Assembly: GCA_035536185.1 (NCBI GenBank)
Contig: DATLOM010000029.1
Span: forward strand, 1 to 14,502
Reading direction: 5' to 3'
Source: GCA-2861595 sp035536185
GTDB taxonomy: Bacteria > Actinomycetota > Acidimicrobiia > Acidimicrobiales > GCA-2861595
DNA length: 14,502 nucleotides
A program made the translations under genes and the position numbers. This document shows positions 6,004-14,502 of this stretch, piece after piece. How positions within the stretch are numbered: the stretch's first letter is position 1; every line of letters begins with the position of its first letter. Below the pieces are notes generated by a model, which did not search any database, was not told the origin of the DNA, and was given only the letters and a program-made list of their open reading frames with translations.

Positions 6004-7062
6004 TCAGCGCAGGTGGACGTCCCCGCTCCCGTCGGTGATCTCGCCGATCTGAACAGCGCGGTGGCCCCTCTCCCGCAGCAGGTCCAGCGCCCGGAAGGCG
6101 TCGGCGGCGGGAACCGCCACCACCATCCCGATACCCAGGTTGAAGACCCTGGCCATCTCATCGGGCTCGACCTCGCCCAGATGCTGGATCTCGGCGAAGA
6201 TCCGGGGCTGCTCCCACGCATCGAGGTCTATCATCGCATCTCGCCTGTCCGGCAGGACACGGCCGAGGTTGCCGGCGATACCGCCACCGGTGACGTGGGC
6301 CACGGCCCGCACGTCGACGGCACGCAGCAGGGCTCCCACGGCCGGGGCGTAGATCACCGACGGCGTCAGCAGCTCCTCGGCGAGGGTGTGGGAGGCTCCG
6401 TCGTAGGCCGGCTCGTCCAGGCCACGGCCGCCCAGCTCCAACAGCACCCGGCGGGCCAGCGAGAAGCCGTTCGACCGCAGGCCGGGTGAGGGCAGGCCCA
6501 CGAGGGCGTCGCCGGGCTGGAGGTTCTCACCGGTGATGATGCGGTCACGCTCCACCACGCCGACGGCGAAGCCCACCAGGTCGAACTCGCCGGCCTCCAT
6601 GGCGCCCGGGTGCTCGGCCATCTCGCCCCCGATCAGGGCGCAGCCTGCTTGCCGGCAGCCGTTGACCACCCCCTCCACGAGCTGGTCGATGTGGTCCGGG
6701 TCGAGACGACCCACGGCGATGTAGTCGAGGAAGAAGAGCGGCTCCGCTCCCTGGCACACGAGATCGTCAACGCACATGGCCACCAGATCCACCCCGATGG
6801 TGGTGAAGCGGCCGGCGGCCTGGGCGATCAGCGCCTTGGTTCCCACGCCGTCGGTGGAGCTCACCAGCACCGGCTCGCGGTAACGGTCATTCGGGAAGGC
6901 GAACAGGCCGCCGAACCCGCCGATGTCACCGAGGACCTCAGGGCGGAAGGTCGAGCGGACCTTCTCCTTGATGCGCTCCACCGCCCGCTCGCCGGCGGCG
7001 ATGTCGACACCCGCCGCCGCGTAGGTCTGGCCCGGACTGGAGTCGTGGGCCTCCTCAGGCAC
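6004..7062 (-). CDS. purM: Phosphoribosylformylglycinamidine cyclo-ligase (AIR synthetase)
   Basis: A 352-residue protein of normal family length that converts FGAM and ATP to aminoimidazole ribotide, the step after PurSQL. It shows the PurM signatures STDGVGTK (69-76), the run around DLVAMCVDDLVCQGAEPLFF (92-111), GGEMAEHPG and PGLRSNGFSLAR, all part of the ATP-binding and dimer core shared with PurL. The GTG start at 7062 is forced by an in-frame TGA four codons upstream. It overlaps the end of purF by 8 nt, and a GAGGAG lies about 13 nt before it, so initiation probably depends on coupling with purF. It is the last gene of the minus-strand purine cluster. Confidence 0.95.
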   Translation of the reverse strand: MPEEAHDSSPGQTYAAAGVDIAAGERAVERIKEKVRSTFRPEVLGDIGGFGGLFAFPNDRYREPVLVSSTDGVGTKALIAQAAGRFTTIGVDLVAMCVDDLVCQGAEPLFFLDYIAVGRLDPDHIDQLVEGVVNGCRQAGCALIGGEMAEHPGAMEAGEFDLVGFAVGVVERDRIITGENLQPGDALVGLPSPGLRSNGFSLARRVLLELGGRGLDEPAYDGASHTLAEELLTPSVIYAPAVGALLRAVDVRAVAHVTGGGIAGNLGRVLPDRRDAMIDLDAWEQPRIFAEIQHLGEVEPDEMARVFNLGIGMVVAVPAADAFRALDLLRERGHRAVQIGEITDGSGDVHLR

Positions 7063-8527
7063 GCTGAGGATTCAGCTCCTCGAGCACGCCCTTGGTGAAG
7101 TTCACCGGCACCGAGGTCGGATAGTCGCCGGTGAGGCAGGCGGAGCAAAAGCCGGCGCCCGGTGCCTCGATGGCCCGCTCCAGGTTCTCGAGGCTCAGGT
7201 AGGTGAGCGAATCCACTCCGAGATAGTCCTGGATCTCGCCCACCGACATGTTCGCCGCCAGGAGCTCGGCGCGGGTGCCGGTGTCCACGCCGTAGAAGCA
7301 CGGCCACTTGTAGGGCGGGCTGGTGATGCGGACGTGGACCTCGCTGGCACCGGCCTCGCGGAGCATGCGCACGATGGCCCGCTGGGTGGTGCCACGCACG
7401 ATGGAGTCGTCGACCACGACGACCCGCTTCCCCTTGATGTTCTCCCGCAGGGGGTTGAGCTTGCGGTTGACTGCCCGGCTGCGCATCTCCTGGGTCGGCG
7501 CGATGAAGGTGCGCCCGATGTAGCGGTTCTTCACCAGGCCCTGCCCGTACGGGATGCCGCTGCGCTTGGCGTAGCCCTCGGCCGCGGGAACGCCCGACTC
7601 CGGCACGCCCATCACCATGTCGGCATCGACCGGCGCCTGCTCGGCCAGCAGCTCGCCCATGCGCCGGCGAGCGCCGTGGACCTCCTTGCCGTACAGCTGG
7701 CTGTCCGGGCGGGCGATGTAGACGAGCTCGAAGATGCACAGCGTCGGGTTGAGGCGCTCCCTGGGGAACGGCCGCTCGGAGCGCCAGCCGTTGGCGTCTA
7801 TGACGATCATCTCGCCCGGCGCGATCTCCCTCACGAAGTGGGCGCCGATGACATCCAGCGCCGGCGTCTCCGAGGCCAGCACCCACCCCCGGTCGAGCTT
7901 GCCGAGGCACAGCGGGCGGAAGCCGTTCGGGTCCCGCACGCCGATGAGGTGGCCGGCGTCCATGAGCACGAAGGAGAAGGCACCCTGCAGCCGGGGCAGC
8001 ACCTGCACGAGCGCACGCTCGAGGTCGCGCCCGTCGCTGCGGGCGTCGTCGTCGGGAGGGAAGCACGAGGCGATGAGCTCGGCGACCAGGTCGCTGTCGC
8101 TGGCCACGGTGCCGGGAAGCATTCCCGCCTCGGCGGCCAGGGCACTGGTGTTGGTGAGATTTCCGTTGTGGCCCAAGGCGAACCCGGACTCACCCGGTTC
8201 GCGATACACGGGTTGAGCGTTGCGCCACGTGCTCGAACCGGTGGTCGAGTAGCGGGTGTGTCCGATGGCGAGATGACCCTTGAGCGGCGCGAGGGTGCGG
8301 TCGTCGAAGACGTTGGTGACCAGCCCCATGTCCTTGACGATGGTGATGGTCTCGCCGTCGCTGACGGCCATGCCCGCCGACTCCTGGCCCCGGTGCTGAA
8401 GGGCGTACAGGCCGTCGAAGGTCAGGTGAGCGACGGGTAGCCCGGGGCCGTAGACGCCGAAGACGCCGCACGCGTGTTTCGGGTGGTCATCGTCGGTTTC
8501 CCCCGTCACCGGGCCATGTTCGCACAC
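7055..8527 (-). CDS. purF: Amidophosphoribosyltransferase (glutamine PRPP amidotransferase)
   Basis: The committed step of purine synthesis: PRPP and glutamine give phosphoribosylamine. Started at GTG 8527 (GAGG 9 nt upstream) the protein has 490 residues; GTG 8509 is a possible shorter start. The N-terminal nucleophile Cys20 (HACGVFGVYG) would be exposed by removal of a short propeptide. The glutaminase domain shows LQHRGQESAG, GHTRYSTTG and GHNGNLTN. The phosphoribosyltransferase domain carries the PRPP loop VVVVDDSIVRGTT (about 369-381). Four cysteines at the positions expected for the 4Fe-4S cluster of Bacillus-type PurF are present: LCIFELVYIARP, WPCFYGVDTG and the CSAC pair near 461-464. 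This suggests an oxygen-sensitive cluster enzyme. It lies 32 bp after purL. Confidence 0.95.
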   Translation of the reverse strand: MCEHGPVTGETDDDHPKHACGVFGVYGPGLPVAHLTFDGLYALQHRGQESAGMAVSDGETITIVKDMGLVTNVFDDRTLAPLKGHLAIGHTRYSTTGSSTWRNAQPVYREPGESGFALGHNGNLTNTSALAAEAGMLPGTVASDSDLVAELIASCFPPDDDARSDGRDLERALVQVLPRLQGAFSFVLMDAGHLIGVRDPNGFRPLCLGKLDRGWVLASETPALDVIGAHFVREIAPGEMIVIDANGWRSERPFPRERLNPTLCIFELVYIARPDSQLYGKEVHGARRRMGELLAEQAPVDADMVMGVPESGVPAAEGYAKRSGIPYGQGLVKNRYIGRTFIAPTQEMRSRAVNRKLNPLRENIKGKRVVVVDDSIVRGTTQRAIVRMLREAGASEVHVRITSPPYKWPCFYGVDTGTRAELLAANMSVGEIQDYLGVDSLTYLSLENLERAIEAPGAGFCSACLTGDYPTSVPVNFTKGVLEELNPQRA

Positions 8528-8559
8528 CCCGCCACGCCTCTGCGACACCTGGCGGGGGC

Positions 8560-10770
8560 TCACGCCGGCGCCAGCGCTCCGGGAATTGCACCGCGCCACG
8601 CGGCGGCGGCGTCGGCCACGTCGACGTCCACCAGTGCTTCGACCACGAGACGCTCGCCGCCGGCTTCCCCGATCACCGTCGCCGGCACGCCCGCGGCGGT
8701 CGCCCGCGCCAGGACGTCCTCCACCCGGCCGGCGGCGACACAGGCCACGACGCGGGATGGTGACTCGCCGAACAGCTCCCCGTGGCCGGCCACGCCGACG
8801 ACGTTGAAGCCGACCTGCGAACGCACGGCCATCTCCGCCAGCGCCAGCCCTAGTCCCCCGTCGGACAGGTCGTGCACGCCGTCGACCACGCCTTCGCCGG
8901 CCAGTGAGCGAACCAGTTCCACCAACCGCCCGTGGGCAGCCAGGTCGAGCGCCGGCAGTCGCCCGCCTCGATGCCCGTGAACCCGCCACGCCCACAACGA
9001 GCCGCCGAGCCCGGCGCCCATGTCACCCAACAACACAAGACGACCCTCCGGCACCAGCCGCACTCCCGGAGGGCGGCGTTCGAGACGGTCGATCAGGCCG
9101 ACCACGCCTACGACGGGCGTGGGGTCGATGTCCCGCCCCCGGCTCTCGTTGTACAGGCTGACGTTCCCACCCACGACCGGCAGCCCCAGCGCGACGCATG
9201 CTTCGGACATGCCGTCGATCACCTCCGACAGCTGCCACATCACCTCGGGGTGCTCGGGGTTGCCGAGGTTGAGGCAGTTGACCAGCGCCGCCGGCCGGGC
9301 GCCGGTGCAGGCGACGTTCAGGGCGGCCTCGGCCACGAGCATCGCCGTGCCCTGCCGGGGATCGAGGGCGCACCAGCGCCCGTTGCCGTCGGTGGAGAGA
9401 GCCAGCGCCTTCTGGCTGCGGGGGAGTCCGGGCGCCTTCAGGCGGATCACCGCGGCGTCCCCGCCCGGCGGCTCGACCGTGTTCAGGAACAGCTGATGGT
9501 CGTACTGGCGGTAGACCCACGCCGGGTCGACGAGCATCTCGAGCAGGTCGGCTCCGCAGTCCTTGGGCGCCGGCAGGGCGGCGGGATCCACGGCAGCCAG
9601 GGAATCGAGCACGGCCGGGCGGGCCATCGGCCGGTCGTACAGGGGCGCATCCTCGTGGAGCGACGCCGCCGGCAGATCGGCCAGCACCTCGCCTCCGATC
9701 CGGTCGAGGATGCGCAACCCGGTGCCGGCGGTGACCTCGCCCACCACCGACGCCCTCACCTCCCAGCGATCGCACACCTCCCGCACCAGCTCGAGCGACT
9801 CGGGCGCCACGATGGCCAGCATGCGCTCCTGGCTCTCGCTCGTCATCACCTCGAAGGGCGCCATGCCCGGCTCCCGCTGGGGCACCTCGGACACGTAGAC
9901 GTCCATGCCGACGCCGCCACGGGAGGCCGTCTCGCTCGTGGCGCAGGTGAGGCCGGCGCCACCGAGGTCCTGGATGCCGAGGACGATGCCGGCGTCGAGC
10001 AACTCGAGGCAGGCTTCGATGAGGCGCTTCTCCTCGAAGGGGTCGCCGACCTGGACGCTGGGCCGCTTGCCGGCGTCGGACTCCGCGTCACCGAAGCCGG
10101 CCGAGGCGAGGACGCTCACCCCGCCGATGCCGTCGCGGCCGGTGCTGGAGCCCAGGAGCACGGCCAGGTTCCCCACACCCTCGGCCCGGCCCAGCACGAG
10201 GCGCTCGACGGGCATCACGCCCAGGCACAGGACGTTGACCAGTGGGTTCTCGGCGTAGCACTCGTCGAAGGCGAGCTCGCCGCCGACGTTGGGCACCCCG
10301 ACCGAGTTGCCGTAGCCGGAGATGCCGCTCACCACACCCTCGAAGATCCAACGGCTGCGGGCGTCGTCGAGGGGCCCGAAGCGGATGGCGTCCATCAGGG
10401 CGATGGGCCGGGCGCCCATGGTGAAGATGTCCCGGAGGATGCCCCCCACGCCGGTGGCCGCGCCCTGGTACGGCTCCACGGCCGAGGGGTGGTTGTGGCT
10501 CTCGATGCGGATGGCCACGGCCACGCCGTCGCCGGCATCGATCACGCCGGCGTTCTCACCCGGGCCCACCAGCACGTCAGGGCCCTCGGTGGGAAGCCGC
10601 TTGAGGTGGCGCCGCGACGACTTGTAGGAGCAGTGCTCGCTCCACATCACGGCGTACATGGCCAGTTCGAGGTGGTTCGGCTCGCGCCCGAGGATGCGGC
10701 AGATGGCCGCCGCCTCCTCGTCGGTCAACCCCAGGGCGCGCGCCAGCTCGGCATCCATCATCGTCGCCAC
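8560..10770 (-). CDS. purL: Phosphoribosylformylglycinamidine synthase, large subunit (small-type PurL)
   Basis: A 736-residue protein, the length of the short PurL that works with separate PurS and PurQ. It catalyses ATP-dependent amidation of FGAR to FGAM, using ammonia channelled from PurQ. Catalytic and substrate signatures are MWSEHCSYKSSR (H46) and RIESHNHPSAVEPYQGAATG (89-108, with H92). Further signatures are GVGGILRDIF, GIQDLGGAGLTCA, GTAMLVAEAALNVACTGA, VVGGNVSLYNES and HDLSDGGLGLALAEM. The start is unclear: GTG 10770 has no Shine-Dalgarno, while ATG 10761 lies 7 nt after TAGCGT, a leaderless-type -10. It starts the second half of the split purine cluster, diverging from the basic-protein gene. 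Confidence 0.95.
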   Translation of the reverse strand: MATMMDAELARALGLTDEEAAAICRILGREPNHLELAMYAVMWSEHCSYKSSRRHLKRLPTEGPDVLVGPGENAGVIDAGDGVAVAIRIESHNHPSAVEPYQGAATGVGGILRDIFTMGARPIALMDAIRFGPLDDARSRWIFEGVVSGISGYGNSVGVPNVGGELAFDECYAENPLVNVLCLGVMPVERLVLGRAEGVGNLAVLLGSSTGRDGIGGVSVLASAGFGDAESDAGKRPSVQVGDPFEEKRLIEACLELLDAGIVLGIQDLGGAGLTCATSETASRGGVGMDVYVSEVPQREPGMAPFEVMTSESQERMLAIVAPESLELVREVCDRWEVRASVVGEVTAGTGLRILDRIGGEVLADLPAASLHEDAPLYDRPMARPAVLDSLAAVDPAALPAPKDCGADLLEMLVDPAWVYRQYDHQLFLNTVEPPGGDAAVIRLKAPGLPRSQKALALSTDGNGRWCALDPRQGTAMLVAEAALNVACTGARPAALVNCLNLGNPEHPEVMWQLSEVIDGMSEACVALGLPVVGGNVSLYNESRGRDIDPTPVVGVVGLIDRLERRPPGVRLVPEGRLVLLGDMGAGLGGSLWAWRVHGHRGGRLPALDLAAHGRLVELVRSLAGEGVVDGVHDLSDGGLGLALAEMAVRSQVGFNVVGVAGHGELFGESPSRVVACVAAGRVEDVLARATAAGVPATVIGEAGGERLVVEALVDVDVADAAAAWRGAIPGALAPA

Positions 10771-10828
10771 GCTATTCGCAGGCGGCCGGGCCTAAATGAA
10801 GGGTGGACAAGGGGACCTGGAGTGACGC

Positions 10829-10834
10829 TATGAT
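10829..10834 (+). promoter_or_regulatory. Candidate -10 box for the basic-protein gene
   Basis: TATGAT sits 42 bp before ATG 10877. A weak -35-like TGGACA (10804-10809) is 19 bp upstream. The spacing is a little long, so only the -10 is reasonable. Confidence 0.35.
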
Positions 10835-10876
10835 CGCCCCCGCTATTGACCTCTTACAGGAAGCAGGCAACTGGAT

Positions 10877-11305
10877 ATGGCCGCCAAAACCACACGCACC
10901 AAGTCGCCCATGTCCGATGAGCACAAGCACGCGCTGGCCGTCGGAAGAGAACAAGGAAGAGCGGTACGTCGGTACCTCGAAGCCCTGGAAGCACACCGGC
11001 CCAAGAGAGGCCGCAAGCGGACGCCTGAGTCGATCGAGCGCCGCCTGAGCGTCATCGAGGAGCGCATCGCCGGCGCCGAGCCCCTGACCCGCCTGCAACT
11101 GGTCCAGGAACGGATGGACCTCCAGGAGGAGCTGGCCAACAAGTCCGAGACGGTCGACCTCACGCAGCTCGAAGCCGACTTCGTGGCCGCCGCCCGGGAC
11201 TACGGCGAACGCAAGGGAATCAGCTACGGAGCCTGGCGGGAGGCGGGCGTGGACGCCGCCGTTCTCAAGCGGGCCGGCATCCGCCGGGGCGCGGCCGAGA
11301 GCTGA
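10877..11305 (+). CDS. Small basic protein of unknown function inside the purine cluster
   Basis: A 142-residue protein starting at ATG 10877, on the strand opposite to all the pur genes and filling the gap between purQ and purL. Residues about 41-49 (RPKRGRKRT) are a dense basic patch resembling an AT-hook-like or nucleic-acid-binding tail. Residues about 50-92 are charged and heptad-like (ESIERRLSVIEERI, LVQERMDLQEEL), probably helical or coiled coil. The C-terminus has a compact helical module, DYGERKGISYGAWREAGVDA then AVLKRAGI. I recall similar uncharacterised actinobacterial proteins but know no assigned function. Codon use matches its neighbours. It converges on purQ with 12 bp between stops and diverges from purL. 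A nucleic-acid-binding role is inference. Confidence 0.75.
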   Translation: MAAKTTRTKSPMSDEHKHALAVGREQGRAVRRYLEALEAHRPKRGRKRTPESIERRLSVIEERIAGAEPLTRLQLVQERMDLQEELANKSETVDLTQLEADFVAAARDYGERKGISYGAWREAGVDAAVLKRAGIRRGAAES

Positions 11306-11317
11306 GGCCCAGCCGCG

Positions 11318-11995
11318 TCAGGCGGCCACACGGGTGGCGGCGGCGAGCAGGCTCCGGAGCAGCACCACGCCGTCGCCGGCGCCGGTGACCTGGTCGCAGG
11401 CCCGCTCCGGATGCGGCATCAGCCCCACCACGTTGCCCGCCTCGTTGCGGATGCCGGCGATGGCGTCCATCGATCCATTGGGGTTCTCGACATAGCGCAG
11501 GACGATTCGGTCCTCGGCCTGCAGCTCGGCCAGGGTTTCGGGCGAGCAGGTGTAATTACCCTCGAAATGGTTGATGGGGATCGACAGGATTTCTCCCCTC
11601 GCGGCCGCCGACGTCAAAACTGAATTGGTGGTCTCCACCCGGAGATCCACTGTCGTGCAGACGAACTTCAAGCCGGCGTTCTTCTGTAGGGCTCCCGGCA
11701 GGAGCCCGGCCTCGGTGAGCACCTGGAAGCCGTTGCAGATCCCGAGCACAGGCCCGCCGGCGGCCGCCATGGCCTGAACGGCCTCCATCACCGGCGAGAA
11801 GCGGGCGATGGCGCCGGGGCGCAGGTAGTCGCCGTGGGCGAAGCCGCCCGGCAGCACGACGGCGTCGAACCCGTCGAGGGACCGCGACCCGTGCCAGACG
11901 ATCCTGGCTTCACCGCCGAGCCCTTCGATGACCTCTACGACATCGTGCTCGCAGTTCGAACCAGGGAAGAGGACGACCCCGACGCGTGTGCTCAC
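11318..11995 (-). CDS. purQ: Phosphoribosylformylglycinamidine synthase, glutaminase subunit
   Basis: A 225-residue class I glutamine amidotransferase that supplies ammonia to PurL in the PurSQL complex. The nucleophile is Cys87 in GICNGFQVL, and the His195/Glu197 partners are in MPHPERACD. The N-terminus (VGVVLFPGSNCEHD) and PGGFAHGDYLRPGA are typical PurQ. GTG 11995 overlaps the purS stop as GTGA, so translation is likely coupled and subunit ratios controlled. It is the last gene of the first half of the cluster. Downstream, the transcript would run antisense into the basic-protein gene, since no clear terminator is visible in the 12-bp gap. Confidence 0.95.
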   Translation of the reverse strand: MSTRVGVVLFPGSNCEHDVVEVIEGLGGEARIVWHGSRSLDGFDAVVLPGGFAHGDYLRPGAIARFSPVMEAVQAMAAAGGPVLGICNGFQVLTEAGLLPGALQKNAGLKFVCTTVDLRVETTNSVLTSAAARGEILSIPINHFEGNYTCSPETLAELQAEDRIVLRYVENPNGSMDAIAGIRNEAGNVVGLMPHPERACDQVTGAGDGVVLLRSLLAAATRVAA

Positions 11996-12255
11996 CGGCC
12001 ACTTCCGTCATCGAGCTCGATCCGGACGTCTTCGATCACCGGGTTCGACAAGAACGACTCCGACAGCTTCTGGACCCGCTCCATCGCCGCGTCGCGGTCG
12101 GGCGCGTCGACGTGGAAGCGCACCGCCTTGCCCACCCGCACATCGGTCACCCCCTCGAAGCCGAGAGCAGGAAGGGAACGCTCCACCGTCGCCCCTTGGG
12201 GGTCGGCCACCCCCGCTCGGAGGCTGACCTCCACGAGAACGTCGAATCGGCCCAT
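11992..12255 (-). CDS. purS: Phosphoribosylformylglycinamidine synthase, PurS subunit
   Basis: An 87-residue protein typical of PurS, the small subunit needed to assemble PurL with PurQ. Recognisable runs are FDVLVEVSLRAGVADPQGAT, VERSLPALGFEGVTDVRVGK and the C-terminal LLSNPVIEDVRIEL-like ending (here SFLSNPVIEDVRIEL). ATG 12255 is preferred over TTG 12258 because GGAGGAGGAG lies about 7 nt upstream. The ATG shares one base with the purC stop (TGATG), and its own stop overlaps purQ (GTGA). Confidence 0.92.
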   Translation of the reverse strand: MGRFDVLVEVSLRAGVADPQGATVERSLPALGFEGVTDVRVGKAVRFHVDAPDRDAAMERVQKLSESFLSNPVIEDVRIELDDGSGR

Positions 12256-13138
12256 CAACTGTCTCCTCCTCCGTGCCAGTCGGCGAAAGGCCGGCCGGTG
12301 ATGCGTTCATAGCCGGCGACGTAGCGCTCCCGGCAGGCGTCGATCACGTCGTCCGGGAGTCGGGGGGGCGGCGGCTTCTTGTCCCATCCCGAGGCCTCCA
12401 GCCAGTCCCTGATGGGCTGCTTGTCGAACGACGGCGGGGTCGACCCGGGCTTCCACTCGTCGGCCGGCCAGAAGCGGGAGGAGTCGGGGGTGAGCACCTC
12501 GTCGCACAGGACCAGCTCTCCGTCCACCAGGCCCAGCTCGAACTTCGTGTCGGCCACGATGATCCCCCGCTCGGCGGCCCAGGTGGCGCCCCGCCGGTAT
12601 GCCTCCAGGCTGATCTCCCTGGCCCGCTCGGCCAGGTCCGGGCCCACGAGGTCGACGGCTGCGGCGAACGGGATGTTCTCGTCGTGACCCTCCTGAGCCT
12701 TGGTGGACGGGGTGAACACAGGCTCTGAGAGCTGCGCCGACTCCTCCAGGCCCGCCGGCAGCGGCGCGCCGTGCATGGTGCCGGACCGGCGGTACTCCTT
12801 CCACGCCGAGCCGGACAGGTAGCCGCGCACGATGCACTCGATGGGCAGCATCTCGGCCCGGCGAACGAGCATGGTCCGCCCGGCTACGTCGCCCGCCTCC
12901 GCCGGCGTATCGGGGAAATCGGCGGCGTCGACCGACACCAGGGCGCTGGGGGCGACGTCGGCCAGGTGCTCCAGCCAGAAGGCAGTCATGGCCGTGAGGA
13001 CGCGGCCCTTGTCCGGCACCGGCTCGTTCATCACCACGTCGAAGGCCGACATGCGGTCGGAGGCCACCAGGAGGAGCAGGCCGTCGCCGGCGTCGTAGAC
13101 GTCGCGAACCTTGCCCGAGTAGACGTGCTCCACCGCCA

Positions 13139-13139
<1 letters not shown>
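12255..13139 (-). CDS. purC: Phosphoribosylaminoimidazole-succinocarboxamide synthase (SAICAR synthetase)
   Basis: A 294-residue protein that condenses CAIR with aspartate using ATP. Signatures run in order: YSGKVRDVYD (7-16, nucleotide-binding), SDRMSAFDVVMNEPVPDKG (27-45), ECIVRGYLSGSAWKEY (101-116), AQEGHDENI and ADTKFELGLVDGELVLCDEV. Length fits the longer actinobacterial form. ATG 13139 overlaps the purB stop (TGATG) and follows GGAGGGG by about 9 nt. The same frame runs further upstream antisense-like through purB, but this is only an open shadow frame. It sits second in the cluster, between purB and purS. Confidence 0.95.
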
Positions 13140-14452
<1,313 letters not shown>

Positions 14453-14485
14453 AGGCCTCTCCCCCCCTCCACCCGGCGTTGCGAG

Positions 14486-14491
14486 TACATA
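14486..14491 (-). promoter_or_regulatory. Candidate -10 box of the purB-led operon
   Basis: TATGTA on the minus strand lies about 33 bp before the purB start, leaving a short leader that includes its Shine-Dalgarno. The expected -35 would lie beyond the right edge, so it cannot be checked here. Confidence 0.25.
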
Positions 14492-14502
14492 GGGGGCGGA
14501 TT

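Noticed and set aside
5984..6006. Bidirectional terminator between E1 and purM
   Set aside because: The 17-bp gap shows no stable inverted repeat or T-run, so none could be supported.
4279..6489. 736-codon plus-strand frame overlapping E1 and the end of purM
   Set aside because: Another frame of the E1 gene, Arg/Gly/Pro dominated, crossing a convergent gene end; not a protein.
8528..8995. N-terminal extension of the purF frame into purL
   Set aside because: The added residues are Arg/Gly-rich noise overlapping purL; the family begins close to the catalytic Cys.
8932..10833. 633-codon plus-strand frame opposite purL
   Set aside because: His/Asp/Gly-rich composition from reading purL's strand backwards; no motif, no ribosome binding site.

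Overview
This window looks like a piece of an actinobacterial chromosome, most plausibly the Acidimicrobiia branch or a relative. That placement is an inference from very high GC, frequent GTG starts, a BldC-type small DNA-binding protein, a GAF-ANTAR regulator and the layout of the purine genes; no rRNA or tRNA is present to confirm it.

Left part (1-3650): the window opens with the 3' end of an unidentified plus-strand gene, followed by about 300 bases with no supported gene. A minus-strand GAF-ANTAR protein (putative RNA-binding antiterminator) comes next. Then follows a small accessory patch: the eroded C-terminal half of a nucleotidyltransferase-like protein, and an intact two-gene module of an AbrB/MazE-type antitoxin and a divergent PIN-like toxin partner, with a plausible operator and leaderless promoter. 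After that lie a HAD-family hydrolase and, just upstream of it, a BldC-like regulator, probably in one transcript.

Middle (3650-5986): one large plus-strand gene encodes a fused alpha-beta E1 component of a 2-oxoacid dehydrogenase. No E2 or E3 gene is present in the window. It converges with purM, leaving 17 bases between the stop codons.

Right part (6004-14452): a purine biosynthesis cluster on the minus strand, in transcription order purB, purC, purS, purQ, (inverted gene), purL, purF, purM. Together these cover PRPP amidotransferase (PurF), FGAM synthase in its three-subunit form (PurS, PurQ, PurL), AIR synthase (PurM), SAICAR synthase (PurC) and adenylosuccinate lyase (PurB). Junctions are tight (TGATG twice, GTGA once, one 8-nt overlap), which implies co-transcription and translational coupling. 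The cluster is split between purQ and purL by a plus-strand gene for a small, very basic protein of unknown function.

I see no CRISPR array, insertion sequence, phage gene or clearly new multi-gene system. The best candidates for a second look are the PIN-like toxin that lacks canonical acidic residues, the conserved-looking basic protein placed antisense inside the purine cluster, and the repeat and hairpin structures around the BldC and HAD genes.
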